A stretch of 44,863 nucleotides of DNA from Rhodospirillales bacterium (GTDB lineage Bacteria > Pseudomonadota > Alphaproteobacteria > ATCC43930 > CGMCC-115725), in assembly GCA_028291405.1 (NCBI GenBank), contig JAQGID010000142.1, positions 1 to 44,863 of the forward strand, given 5' to 3'. Both the position numbers and the translations under genes were made by a program. Below are positions 9,790-17,487 of this stretch, piece by piece (the first letter of the stretch is position 1; the number at the start of each line of letters is the position of its first letter). The notes under the pieces are model-generated. The model saw nothing but the letters and a program-made list of their open reading frames with translations. It made no database searches and had not been told where the DNA came from.

Positions 9790-10422
9790 ATGAACACGAT
9801 TAAAACGAGTTGCCTTGCAGCAGCGGTCCTGGTTTCTGGCGCCCTCGTGAGCGCGCCGGTTTCGGCCCAGATGTATGCGTCCGGCAGCTTAGGGCTCTTC
9901 TCGCCGAACGACAGCACGGCCAGAGGCAACGGGTTCTCCGGGAGCGCGCAACTCGACAATGGAATCGATGCCGCGGCCGCTCTCGGCTTCCGGTTTACTC
10001 CGAATATCAGGGCGGAGGGAGAATTCGGGTATGCTCACACGCGGCTTAACAAGATCACCGTCAATGGGGTCGGCTCGGCGGCGGTGACGGGCGGCGATGT
10101 CGATCTCTACACGTTTACGGCCAACGCCTATTACGACTTCACGAACAGCAGCATCTACACGCCATACCTTGGGGGCGGGCTCGGTTTGGCGCACCAGGAA
10201 CTCAGTTCCGGCAGTGCGGCGGGCGTTTCGTTCACGAGCGGCTCGTCGAATAATTTCATGTGGCAGCTCGAGGCCGGGGTGAGCATCGCGATCTCCCCCA
10301 GCCTCTCGGTCGTCCCGGCCTATCGCTACGCTCGCATCAGCGACGGCGGCACTTCGGGCGGCGTCACCAGTGATGACTCCGAGGGGAACATTTTCAAAAT
10401 CGGTCTGCGTTACAAGTTCTGA
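9790..10422 (+). CDS. Outer-membrane beta-barrel protein (porin family)
   Basis: Protein of 210 residues with a cleavable signal peptide (about 1-27, ending APVSAQ), followed by an eight-strand-type barrel domain like OmpA-barrel/Pfam OMP_b-brl proteins. Alternating polar/aromatic strands are seen (ANAYYDF, YTPYLGGGLGLAH, FMWQLEAGVSI), and the protein ends in a terminal phenylalanine after GLRYK, the signal for outer-membrane assembly. The start at 9790 has GAGGAAAAC directly upstream. It is a single-gene unit followed by a hairpin. Its ligand or role is unknown; such proteins are often adhesins or immunogenic surface antigens. Confidence 0.88.
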   Translation: MNTIKTSCLAAAVLVSGALVSAPVSAQMYASGSLGLFSPNDSTARGNGFSGSAQLDNGIDAAAALGFRFTPNIRAEGEFGYAHTRLNKITVNGVGSAAVTGGDVDLYTFTANAYYDFTNSSIYTPYLGGGLGLAHQELSSGSAAGVSFTSGSSNNFMWQLEAGVSIAISPSLSVVPAYRYARISDGGTSGGVTSDDSEGNIFKIGLRYKF

Positions 10423-10432
10423 AACTGACGAC

Positions 10433-10462
10433 GCGCGGCGGCTGAAATTTCGGCCGCCGCGC
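10433..10462. terminator. Long GC-rich hairpin between convergent genes
   Basis: Ten-base perfect arms GCGCGGCGGC and GCCGCCGCGC; the inner bases GAAATTTC are also self-complementary, so the stem can extend almost to its centre. There is no T-run after it. Its position between the stops of two convergent genes makes a bidirectional terminator likely. Confidence 0.55.
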
Positions 10463-10508
10463 CTGATCGAAGCGATCGGGCCGGATCTGATGATGATAAC
10501 TGCTTAAC

Positions 10509-10847
10509 TTACCGTACCTGGAAGAAGAACAAGCCGGCGCTTGGCTGTCGTGGATAGTATACCTGTGGTGCGGGGTAGTAGTACGCTGGCGGCGGGCCTA
10601 CGACCACTGGCGGTGGTGCGTAATACGGGTAGGATGGGTAGGTGTAGCCTGGGGGAAGCCGTCGCCATCGCTGCTCCCGCCACTGGTGCCTCCGCCACTC
10701 GTGTTCACGCCACTCGTGCCCGCGCCATTGTTCCCTACGATCCCATCCATCATGAGCGAGGGCTGGCCCCATCGAAGCGCCACCCGCCAGAACCGCTGAG
10801 CCGATCACCGCCAACAGTGTACGGAACATCCCTCTATTGCCTCTCAT
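10509..10847 (-). CDS. Small exported Trp/Arg/His- and Tyr/Pro-rich protein
   Basis: Predicted secreted protein of 112 residues, not assigned to a family. A signal peptide occupies about residues 1-31 (ending GPALAHD). The next 30 residues are a degenerate repeat of W-R-x-H/E units (EWREHEWRRHQWRE), strongly basic and aromatic. The C-terminal half is Tyr/Pro-rich (YPYYAPPP, PPAYYYPAP), ending in LFFFQVR. I placed the start at 10847, where AGGGAA precedes the ATG. Similar low-complexity exported proteins are common in alphaproteobacteria and may bind the cell wall, metals or outer membrane; that is only inference. Confidence 0.7.
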   Translation of the reverse strand: MRGNRGMFRTLLAVIGSAVLAGGASMGPALAHDGWDRREQWRGHEWREHEWRRHQWREQRWRRLPPGYTYPSYPYYAPPPVVVGPPPAYYYPAPQVYYPRQPSAGLFFFQVR

Positions 10848-11200
10848 GCTTGCGTTCCCTTCTGAACGGCCACCATCGGCTGGAATACATCTAGACAACG
10901 GGCGAGAGGGGATTTCCATTCTACCGATTCGTTGCGCCCGGCGAGCGCCGGCGGCCGACCCGATCGCTGGGCTGGCAACGAAGCGCGATCTCACCGGCAG
11001 TAGCCCACATCAAGGCACGCTAGATCGGCACGGCGCGCACGCCTTCGCAATGATCCTCTCGTAAGCTATTCTGCTGGTCCTGCGGCTGCGGCAGTCGGTT
11101 CGTGCCGTCGAAAGGCCGCAGATACAACAAACCGCCTCATGATGACATCAACGCCATCCGATCGAGGAGCCGGTCCCAGCCGGCAGACGGCCCCAGCCTC
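10848..11200. other. Divergent intergenic region
   Basis: About 350 bp between the start of the small exported protein gene (leftward) and the chosen ClC start (rightward). The ClC frame is open from a GTG at 11102, so part of this stretch could be coding. I see no repeat, RNA gene or clear promoter in it. Confidence 0.5.
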
Positions 11201-13030
11201 ATGATGCGGAGAGAGTCCTTTCCGCTGAAATTCTTGGGGCGTTGGCGCGCATCGCGATGGGGCGATTGGCGGGAAAGCGTCCGAAATAACGAGATTGCGC
11301 TGATCATCGTGAGCGCTGGGCTCGGCGCCGCCGTCGGGCTCGGCGTCATCGTCGTGCAATCGATGGTCCAGCGGATCCACGAGGTCATCTTCGCGATCCC
11401 TTCCGGCCATCATCTGAGCGAGAGCAGTCAGCTGGACTGGTGGCGGGTCCTGCTGCTGCCGATCGTCGGCGGCGCGTTGTCGGGCGGCGCCAGCGCCCTC
11501 ATCCGCCGCTGGCGGCCGCGCGAGATCGTCGACGCGATCGAAGCCAATGCTCTGTTCGGCGGCAGGATGTCGCTCACCGACAGCGCCAATCTGACGATCC
11601 TCACCCTCATCTCCTCCGGCTTCGGTGCGTCGGTCGGGCTCGAGGCTGCCTATACACAGGTCGGATCGGGCATTGCCTCTTGGCTCGGTCAACACTTGGG
11701 GTTCCGGCGCAGCGATCTCCGCACGTTGGTCGGATGCGGCGCCGCGGCGGCGATCGCGGCCGCGTTCAATGCGCCGCTCGCCGGCGCCTTCTATGCCTTC
11801 GAGCTGGTGATCGGAAGCTATTCGCCGTTGGTGCTGGCGCCCGTCGCCATCGCTGCGCTCGCGGGAACGCTCATGGTGCGTGCGATTTCCGGCGAGGAAG
11901 CGATCTTCGGGCTCGATGCGCAGGTTCATATCGCGGGGACGGACTACGCGCTGTTCGCCGGAGTGGGCGTGCTCGCGGCCGGAATCGCGATCGGCACCAT
12001 GGTGGCGGTGACCAGGGTCGAGCGATTCCTCCGCCGGCAGCACCTGCCGCTCTGGCTGCGCCCGACGATCGGCGGTGTTGCCGTCGGGCTTGTCGCAACG
12101 ATCTATCCGCAGGTGCTGGGTAGCGGCCACGGCGCTATCCAGCAGGTTCTCGAACATGGCTTGCCGTGGAGCATCCTGGTCGGGCTGATCGCGGCCAAGG
12201 CGCTGGCATCGGCAATCTCCGTCGGCGCCGGGTTCCGCGGTGGGCTCTTCAGCTCGTCGCTTCTTCTCGGTGCCGTTTTCGGCGGCGCCGTCGTGGTCGG
12301 GCTGCAGTTCGCGCTGCTGCAGGTCGGTTTCGCGGAGATCGACCTGGACCGTACCGCCTATACGCTGGTCGGCATGAGCTCGGTGGCCGCCGGCGTCGTC
12401 GGCGCGCCGCTCACCATGATCTTCCTGGTGCTCGAGCTTACTGGGAGTTTCCTGGCGACCCTCGGCGTCATGGTGGGCGTCATCATCGCGTCTCTCGTGG
12501 TGCGGCTTACCTTCGGCTACTCCTTCGCGACCTGGCGCTTCCACGTGCGAGGCGTCCCGATCAGAGGCGCTTACGACATCGGCTGGCTCGCCGATCTGAC
12601 GGTCGGCAAGCTGATGCGACGCGACGCTCAGACGATCTCCAGGAATACGACGGTCGGCGACTTCCGGGAGCGTTTTCCGCTCGGCGCCGCGACGAGCGTC
12701 TTCCTGGTCGATGACGAGGACCGCTATGCCGGAACCGTCGCGACCGCCGACGTCCACAATTCCGATCTAGACGACAAGCTCGACCGGCCTTTGCACGAGG
12801 CGCTGCAAATCCCGACGGACCAGTTCCTGCTGCCGGGACAGAACGTTCGCGTCGCGCTTGCTCGGTTTCTCGGCGCCGCAACCGAGACGCTCGCCGTTCT
12901 CGACGGTGCCCGCACGCTCCGCGTCGTGGGCTTCCTGACCGAAGGCTACGCGCTCCGCCGCTACAACCAGGAGCTCGAGCGCTCGCGTGCCGAAGACCTC
13001 GGCGATCGCACATTGTTCGGGCCGGGCTAG
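11201..13030 (+). CDS. ClC family chloride channel/transporter with CBS-type C-terminus
   Basis: Integral membrane protein of 609 residues from the ATG at 11201 (a GTG at 11102 would give 642). An N-terminal ClC core of about 440 residues has many hydrophobic helices, followed by a C-terminal cytoplasmic region (VGKLMRRDAQTIS onward) resembling paired CBS domains. The gating region reads GLEAAYTQ, keeping a glutamate (E148 in this numbering) where classical ClCs have GREGP. The second ion-site region reads GGLFSSS instead of GIFAP. It is therefore a divergent ClC, and whether it is a channel or an H+/Cl- exchanger cannot be told. The next gene begins 2 bp after its stop. Confidence 0.88.
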   Translation: MMRRESFPLKFLGRWRASRWGDWRESVRNNEIALIIVSAGLGAAVGLGVIVVQSMVQRIHEVIFAIPSGHHLSESSQLDWWRVLLLPIVGGALSGGASALIRRWRPREIVDAIEANALFGGRMSLTDSANLTILTLISSGFGASVGLEAAYTQVGSGIASWLGQHLGFRRSDLRTLVGCGAAAAIAAAFNAPLAGAFYAFELVIGSYSPLVLAPVAIAALAGTLMVRAISGEEAIFGLDAQVHIAGTDYALFAGVGVLAAGIAIGTMVAVTRVERFLRRQHLPLWLRPTIGGVAVGLVATIYPQVLGSGHGAIQQVLEHGLPWSILVGLIAAKALASAISVGAGFRGGLFSSSLLLGAVFGGAVVVGLQFALLQVGFAEIDLDRTAYTLVGMSSVAAGVVGAPLTMIFLVLELTGSFLATLGVMVGVIIASLVVRLTFGYSFATWRFHVRGVPIRGAYDIGWLADLTVGKLMRRDAQTISRNTTVGDFRERFPLGAATSVFLVDDEDRYAGTVATADVHNSDLDDKLDRPLHEALQIPTDQFLLPGQNVRVALARFLGAATETLAVLDGARTLRVVGFLTEGYALRRYNQELERSRAEDLGDRTLFGPG

Positions 13031-13032
13031 AC

Positions 13033-13494
13033 ATGGAAAGCCAGGGTCCACCTGCCGTATCGACGCCACCGGAGCGCTTGCGTGACGTGCGCGTCGAAGG
13101 GCGGCGGCGGCGATTGAACCGTGTTCTGACCGCGGTGCTGCTCGGCTGCGTGCTCGCCGCCTTCACCCTGGGCGCGCTCGACCAGCGGGTCATCGCGGAG
13201 GACCGGAACGACGTGCTGCCGGTGCCGCTCGAGGCGGTGCTGCTGGGCGCATTCTTCGCCGTCGGCTCCTTGCCTGTGGCTTGGTCGATCATCGGCCGAA
13301 TCATGCTGCCGGTGCCGACCTTCTTCCTCTATTTCACGGTGCTCATCGGGAAGAGCCCACCGCTCCCCTACTATGCGGCCTTCGCGGTGGCGGCAATATA
13401 TTCCGGGGCGCTCACGGCGCTCGCCCGCCAGCTCGCCGACCGGCCGGACCGACCCGCGCTCGGATCGCGCCATCCGGGAGCGGGTCACTCGTGA
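13033..13494 (+). CDS. Small membrane protein of unknown function
   Basis: Hypothetical protein of 153 residues that I do not recognise. A basic N-terminus (about 1-29) is followed by a hydrophobic helix (about 30-48), a short polar loop, and two or three further helices (about 67-85, 90-105, 113-130), ending in a charged tail. It starts 2 bp after the ClC stop, so it is almost certainly co-transcribed with the ClC gene and may be an accessory membrane protein; that link is inference only. Confidence 0.72.
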   Translation: MESQGPPAVSTPPERLRDVRVEGRRRRLNRVLTAVLLGCVLAAFTLGALDQRVIAEDRNDVLPVPLEAVLLGAFFAVGSLPVAWSIIGRIMLPVPTFFLYFTVLIGKSPPLPYYAAFAVAAIYSGALTALARQLADRPDRPALGSRHPGAGHS

Positions 13495-13593
13495 AAAGTT
13501 GATCCGACGAGATCACCTGCGCCCGGCGTTGGGTGATATCTAGGACGACCAGCACGGAACGGGCGTGCCGTGCGATTTCTCGGAGTGACGACG

Positions 13594-14118
13594 ATGCTGA
13601 ACCACGGCACCGCGACGATGCTCGCGCACTACAAATCCTGGGCCGACGAGGTGATCTTCGACGGCGTCGCGGCGCTGCCGCCGGGCGAGGCGGAGAGGGA
13701 GCGCCGCACGCTCTTCAAATCGATGATCGGGACGTTGAACCATATCTACGTCGTAGATCTCATCTGGCGGGCGCATCTCGAGCAACGCGAGCATGGGTTG
13801 GCGGCCCGCAACGTCGTCCTCCATTCCGAGCTGGCGGCGCTGCGCACAGCGCAGCAGAGGATGAACGACTGGCTGATCACCTGGGCGGCGGCGCAGACCG
13901 ATGCGACGATGGGCGAGGGCGTCGATTTCAAGTTCGTCTCGGGAAAGCCGGCGACGATGACGCGCGGCGAGATCTTCCTGCATCTCGTGACCCACGCCGC
14001 CTATCACCGCGGCTGGGTCAGCGATATGTTCTTCGACGTGCCGGCGCGGCCGCCGCAATCCGATCTGTCGGTCTTCCTCACCGAAGCGCCGCAGGATTGG
14101 CGTCGGTCGGCGCCGTAA
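13594..14118 (+). CDS. DinB family protein
   Basis: Four-helix-bundle DinB/YfiT-like protein of 174 residues. The metal-binding His pattern is present: one His in TLNHIYVVD near residue 49 and a HxxxH pair in THAAYHRGW near the C-terminus. The family includes thiol-dependent transferases and many uncharacterised proteins. I chose the ATG at 13594 (GGAG 8-11 bases upstream) over a GTG at 13570. It stands alone, with about 100 bp before it and 175 bp after it. Confidence 0.87.
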   Translation: MLNHGTATMLAHYKSWADEVIFDGVAALPPGEAERERRTLFKSMIGTLNHIYVVDLIWRAHLEQREHGLAARNVVLHSELAALRTAQQRMNDWLITWAAAQTDATMGEGVDFKFVSGKPATMTRGEIFLHLVTHAAYHRGWVSDMFFDVPARPPQSDLSVFLTEAPQDWRRSAP

Positions 14119-14293
14119 CGATCGACGCGTCGATCGAGCGAAGACGGCAATTCCTGCGCAACGCCGATACGAACTCAGCCGTCTCATCGACGTTTAATAT
14201 CGTGGCAGCCGGCGGTCGCACGATCGTTGGAGCTTTCCGCTGCTCGCGCGTTTACGGCGAATTCCGTCCGAGGTCTGCAGGGGTGATGGCGCA

Positions 14294-15589
14294 TTGAGAT
14301 CCCCGGAAACGAGCGTTCCAGGCATTGAGGATGATCCGGCGGCGAGAGCGCGCCGTCATCGCGAGATTCTCGCGGACTTCGGATTGCAGGCGGTCCAGGG
14401 TCGCGACATCGGCGAGCTGATCGATGCCGGAGCGGCGAGCGTTGCCGAAGGGTTGAGCGTCGAGCGCTCGAAAGTGCTTGTCTACCGTCCCGCTCACGAC
14501 GATCTCCTCGTCGAGGCCGGCGTCGGCTGGGATCCCGGCGTCGTCGGCCATGCGACTCTCAGCTCCGGAATGGAATCGCCGCCGGGCCGTGCGTACCGCA
14601 CCGGGGAGGCTGTCTTCATCGAGTGCATCTTCGACGAGTCGGACTTCGTCTACTCGGAGCTGCTGCGCTCGCACGCGATCGTGTCGCTGGTCAACGTGCC
14701 GATCAAGGCCGGCGACTTCACCTATGGGGTGCTCGAGGTCGATAGCGCCGTGCGGCGGCGTTTCTCGGACGACGACCGCAATTTCCTGATCAGCTTCGCC
14801 AATTTTGTCGCCGCGGCGGTGCAAAGCCGGCAGCAACAGGCGGCGCTCGCGACCGCGGCCCGGCAGCGCGAGGCATTGCTGAAGGAGTTGCGCTCCTCTG
14901 AGGAGGTCTTCCAGAAGGCGAGCCTGGCGAAGGGCAGGTTGCTCGCGGCGGCCGGCCACGACCTCAAGCAGCCGCTTCAGGTCATCCGGGCGTCATTGGA
15001 GATGGTCGCGCCTTATGTCTCGCCGGCGCGCCACCGGCGGCATCTCGACCGCATGGAGCGTGCCGTCGGAAAGCTGGATCATGCCCTCGACCGCCTGATC
15101 TACGCCTCGCACATCGAATCGGGCGAGGTGAAGCCGCGAATCGTCGCCTTTCCGATCGGACGACTGCTCGGCACGCTCGCCGACGGATTCGTGCCTTTGG
15201 CGAAGGAGAAGGAGCTCGATTTCCGCGTCGTGACGAGCGGCGTCTCGGTGGTCAGCGATCCCGACCTGCTCGATTCGATCGTGCAGAACCTCGTCTCGAA
15301 CGCCATCAAGTACACCGACCACGGCCGCGTTCTCGTCGGCTGTCGTCGACGCGGCGGTGCGCTGTCGGTCGAGGTCCATGATACCGGGATCGGGATACCG
15401 ATGGAGTCGATCGATACGATCTTCGAGGAGTTCCGCCAGATGCATTCGGAACGCGAGGGCATCGGCCTCGGATTGTCGATCGTGAAGCGGACGGCCGATC
15501 TGCTGAACCATCGCGTGACGGTCAATAGCGTCGTCGGTGCCGGGTCCTGCTTTCAGATCGACCTTCCGGTCGCGCCGCAGCAGACCTGA
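14294..15589 (+). CDS. GAF domain sensor histidine kinase
   Basis: Soluble histidine kinase of 431 residues with no membrane segment. Residues about 30-175 form a GAF sensory domain. A coiled segment (about 180-210) leads to the dimerisation/phosphoacceptor box AAGHDLKQPLQ with H222. The ATPase domain carries the N box (QNLVSNAIKYTD), G1 (DTGIGIP) and G2 (GIGLGLSIVK). The only early start in frame is a TTG at 14294, with AGGGG about 11 bases upstream; an ATG nine bases before it is in another frame and hits a stop at once. No response regulator is adjacent, so it is an orphan kinase. Its stop lies inside a strong hairpin. Confidence 0.87.
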   Translation: MRSPETSVPGIEDDPAARARRHREILADFGLQAVQGRDIGELIDAGAASVAEGLSVERSKVLVYRPAHDDLLVEAGVGWDPGVVGHATLSSGMESPPGRAYRTGEAVFIECIFDESDFVYSELLRSHAIVSLVNVPIKAGDFTYGVLEVDSAVRRRFSDDDRNFLISFANFVAAAVQSRQQQAALATAARQREALLKELRSSEEVFQKASLAKGRLLAAAGHDLKQPLQVIRASLEMVAPYVSPARHRRHLDRMERAVGKLDHALDRLIYASHIESGEVKPRIVAFPIGRLLGTLADGFVPLAKEKELDFRVVTSGVSVVSDPDLLDSIVQNLVSNAIKYTDHGRVLVGCRRRGGALSVEVHDTGIGIPMESIDTIFEEFRQMHSEREGIGLGLSIVKRTADLLNHRVTVNSVVGAGSCFQIDLPVAPQQT

Positions 15590-15608
15590 CCCGGGGGCCG
15601 GGTCAGGT
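15584..15608. terminator. Perfect hairpin overlapping kinase stop codon
   Basis: Eleven-base perfect arms (left arm ACCTGACCCGG) around a GGG loop. The left arm includes the kinase TGA. There is no T-run. It separates the kinase from the convergent DUF1330 gene and would serve both directions. Confidence 0.6.
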
Positions 15609-15619
15609 GCCGTCGCGCG

Positions 15620-15913
15620 TCAGTCGACGCCTTCGACGATCCGCAGGTCGCGCTCGGCGGCGTTGCCGAGGGCTTTGAGCGCCGCCTGATAGCCGGGACT
15701 GTCGTGGGTCTCGATCGCCTTCGCGACGCTCGGGAACTCGATGATCACCGTGCGCTGGTTGAGCCCGGCCTCGTAGATCTTCTCGGGCATGCCGCGCGCC
15801 AGGAAGCGGCCGCCGCCCGCCTGGATCGCCGGCGCCGCCAACTTGGCGTACTCGGCGAGCGCATCGGGATTCTTAATCGAGCGGTAGGCGGACAGCCAAT
15901 ACCCTTTAGCCAT
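15620..15913 (-). CDS. DUF1330 family protein
   Basis: Protein of 97 residues with a ferredoxin-like dimeric alpha/beta barrel fold predicted for DUF1330. Typical features are GYWLSAYRSIKNPDALAEYA at the N-terminus (a marker written here only in part), GGGRFLARG, RTVIIEFPS and YQAALKAL. The start has AGGGAGAG directly upstream. The function of the family is not established. It is a monocistronic gene converging on the kinase gene. Confidence 0.9.
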   Translation of the reverse strand: MAKGYWLSAYRSIKNPDALAEYAKLAAPAIQAGGGRFLARGMPEKIYEAGLNQRTVIIEFPSVAKAIETHDSPGYQAALKALGNAAERDLRIVEGVD

Positions 15914-16001
15914 TTCTCTCCCTTTCCTTCATCGGACATCGGCGCGAGCCTATCGCCGCCGGCACTGCGTGACAAGGCGATCGGTCGCGTGGCGTCGGCG
16001 C

Positions 16002-16427
16002 TTATTCGTGTCGCGCCGCGGCCGTCGCGATAGCCCTATCGAAGACGCCCAGGATCGCGTCGTGACCGGCGTGATCGTTCATCGTCTCGATCGCGTCGAA
16101 GCCGCGCTGCCGCACGATCTCGGCGACGAGACGCTGCGCGGCCGTGCCGGCCGCGGGATAGTTCAACAGCGACGAGGCCGCCCGCAGCGCGCCGACGGCG
16201 CAGCGCTGGCCGCCGCCGGTCTGATAGGCGCCGCTCACCCAATCCTCGCGCTGCTCGATCAGGCCGCGCGCCTCCTCGAGGACGCGCAGCAGCGCCTCCG
16301 GCATCGTCGTCGGCGGCGGCAGCAGGAGGAGGGCGCGCAGCACTGCGATGCTGGCTGCGCGCCAGCCGCGCCGCGGTTGCGGCGGTTCGAAACGGTGACG
16401 AAGGAATTCTGTGCCGTCGAAGGGCAT
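16002..16427 (-). CDS. Hypothetical protein, possibly DUF6197-like
   Basis: Protein of 141 residues from the chosen ATG. The middle and C-terminal parts (EQREDWVSGAYQ, QRCAVGALRAA, IETMNDHAGHDAILGVFDRAI) resemble the W-x-G-A...CA-x-GAL...ND pattern of DUF6197 proteins, but I cannot confirm membership. The function of that family is unknown. The frame is open upstream to 16646; I stop at 16427 because the extra residues look like intergenic translation. It diverges from the spermidine-synthase-like gene across 217 bp holding two copies of a palindrome. Confidence 0.65.
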   Translation of the reverse strand: MPFDGTEFLRHRFEPPQPRRGWRAASIAVLRALLLLPPPTTMPEALLRVLEEARGLIEQREDWVSGAYQTGGGQRCAVGALRAASSLLNYPAAGTAAQRLVAEIVRQRGFDAIETMNDHAGHDAILGVFDRAIATAAARHE

Positions 16428-16458
16428 GGCTCGGCTCCGTGCGCTGCGCGTCTTTTCG

Positions 16459-16608
16459 GCCGATCGGCATTCTGCCCGATCCCGAAGCAATGCGCACGGA
16501 GGACGTTCGCGCGGTGCTTGCACAATCTCTTGCCGAAGCCTCGCGCCGGACGCAGACTGGTCAACGCAACGGTCGCGGAGCGCGAAGATTTTCAAAAAGC
16601 CGATCGGC
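16459..16608. promoter_or_regulatory. Divergent control region with two copies of a 10-bp palindrome
   Basis: GCCGATCGGC occurs at 16459-16468 and again at 16599-16608, a spacing of 140 bp start to start, both inside the intergenic region feeding the biosynthetic-like operon to the right and the DUF6197-like gene to the left. It may be a paired operator allowing looping. The motif is short and GC-rich, so chance is not excluded. Confidence 0.35.
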
Positions 16609-16644
16609 CCCTCGCGACGATCGAATCTCCGTCCGGCGGCGCGC

Positions 16645-17487
16645 ATGGCAGTGCCGCGCCTGCGCCGCCTGCGCCGCCATTTGATCCGGCAATACGGCAG
16701 GGACCACGCGTTGCTCGTCGCCTGCGATGCGCCGCACTTCGGCTCCTCGGTCTTCGTCGTCGACCACCGCGTCGCGGGACGCCAGTTCCGCTCGCTCGCC
16801 TCGCTCGGCAGGCACGGAAGGACCTACGACCAGTCGTCGATGGATATCGGCCGTCCGGCCTACCTCGTCTTCCCGTACGAGAGCTTCATGGCGGCCGCCT
16901 TCGGGCTGGCGTCGTCGCGCCGCTCGGCGCTGTTGCTCGGCCTCGGTGGCGGCGCCATGTGCCGCCACCTTGCCGCGCTGCTGCCGGGCTGCGCCCTGAC
17001 GATCGTCGAGATCGATCCCGTGGTCGTCGGGCTGACGCGGCGCTATTTCGGCGTCGCGCAACGCGTCGTCGTCGCCGACGCCGACGGGTTCATGGCGCGG
17101 AACCGCCGGAAATACGACGTCGTCCTGATCGATCTCTACGACGGTCGCGGCTTCGCAGACGTCGCCGCCGGCTTCTGGCGAAACTGCATCGCTTCGCTGG
17201 CCCCCGGCGGCTGCCTCGCCGTCAACTGGGCCGATTTCGCGCGTCACCGGCATCTCGAGCGCTATGCCGCCGAGCTCGCGTCGTTCGGCTTCCCGCCGGT
17301 CTTCCTCGCGCCGCCGTCGCTGGCGGATAATCTGGTCCAGCTCGTTCCGACCGGACCGGGGACGGCCGAGAGCGACGTCCGGGCACTCGCCAAGGACTTC
17401 TGCCGCGAGATCGGCGCGAATAGCGAGGTCTTGAACGATTGCCTCGTGAGCCGCGACTATCCGCGCGTGGCGGCGGCAGGGTGGTGA
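16645..17487 (+). CDS. Spermidine synthase-like (aminopropyltransferase-fold) protein
   Basis: Protein of 280 residues with the spermidine synthase/methyltransferase fold. Visible motifs: QSSMD (strand near the substrate site), nucleotide loop LLLGLGGG (96-103), VEID (121-124) and DLYDGRG (163-169). Family members transfer an aminopropyl group from decarboxylated SAM to a polyamine; many bacterial paralogues of this kind are methyl- or aminoalkyl-transferases of unknown substrate. The frame is open from 16411, but the region before 16645 reads like intergenic DNA. The stop overlaps the next start (TGATG), so it is coupled to the ATP-grasp gene. I infer a role in a small biosynthetic pathway rather than bulk spermidine synthesis. 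Confidence 0.8.
   Translation: MAVPRLRRLRRHLIRQYGRDHALLVACDAPHFGSSVFVVDHRVAGRQFRSLASLGRHGRTYDQSSMDIGRPAYLVFPYESFMAAAFGLASSRRSALLLGLGGGAMCRHLAALLPGCALTIVEIDPVVVGLTRRYFGVAQRVVVADADGFMARNRRKYDVVLIDLYDGRGFADVAAGFWRNCIASLAPGGCLAVNWADFARHRHLERYAAELASFGFPPVFLAPPSLADNLVQLVPTGPGTAESDVRALAKDFCREIGANSEVLNDCLVSRDYPRVAAAGW

Noticed and set aside
11066-12757. A 563-codon minus-strand frame
   Set aside because: Antisense of the ClC gene, with no recognisable domain.
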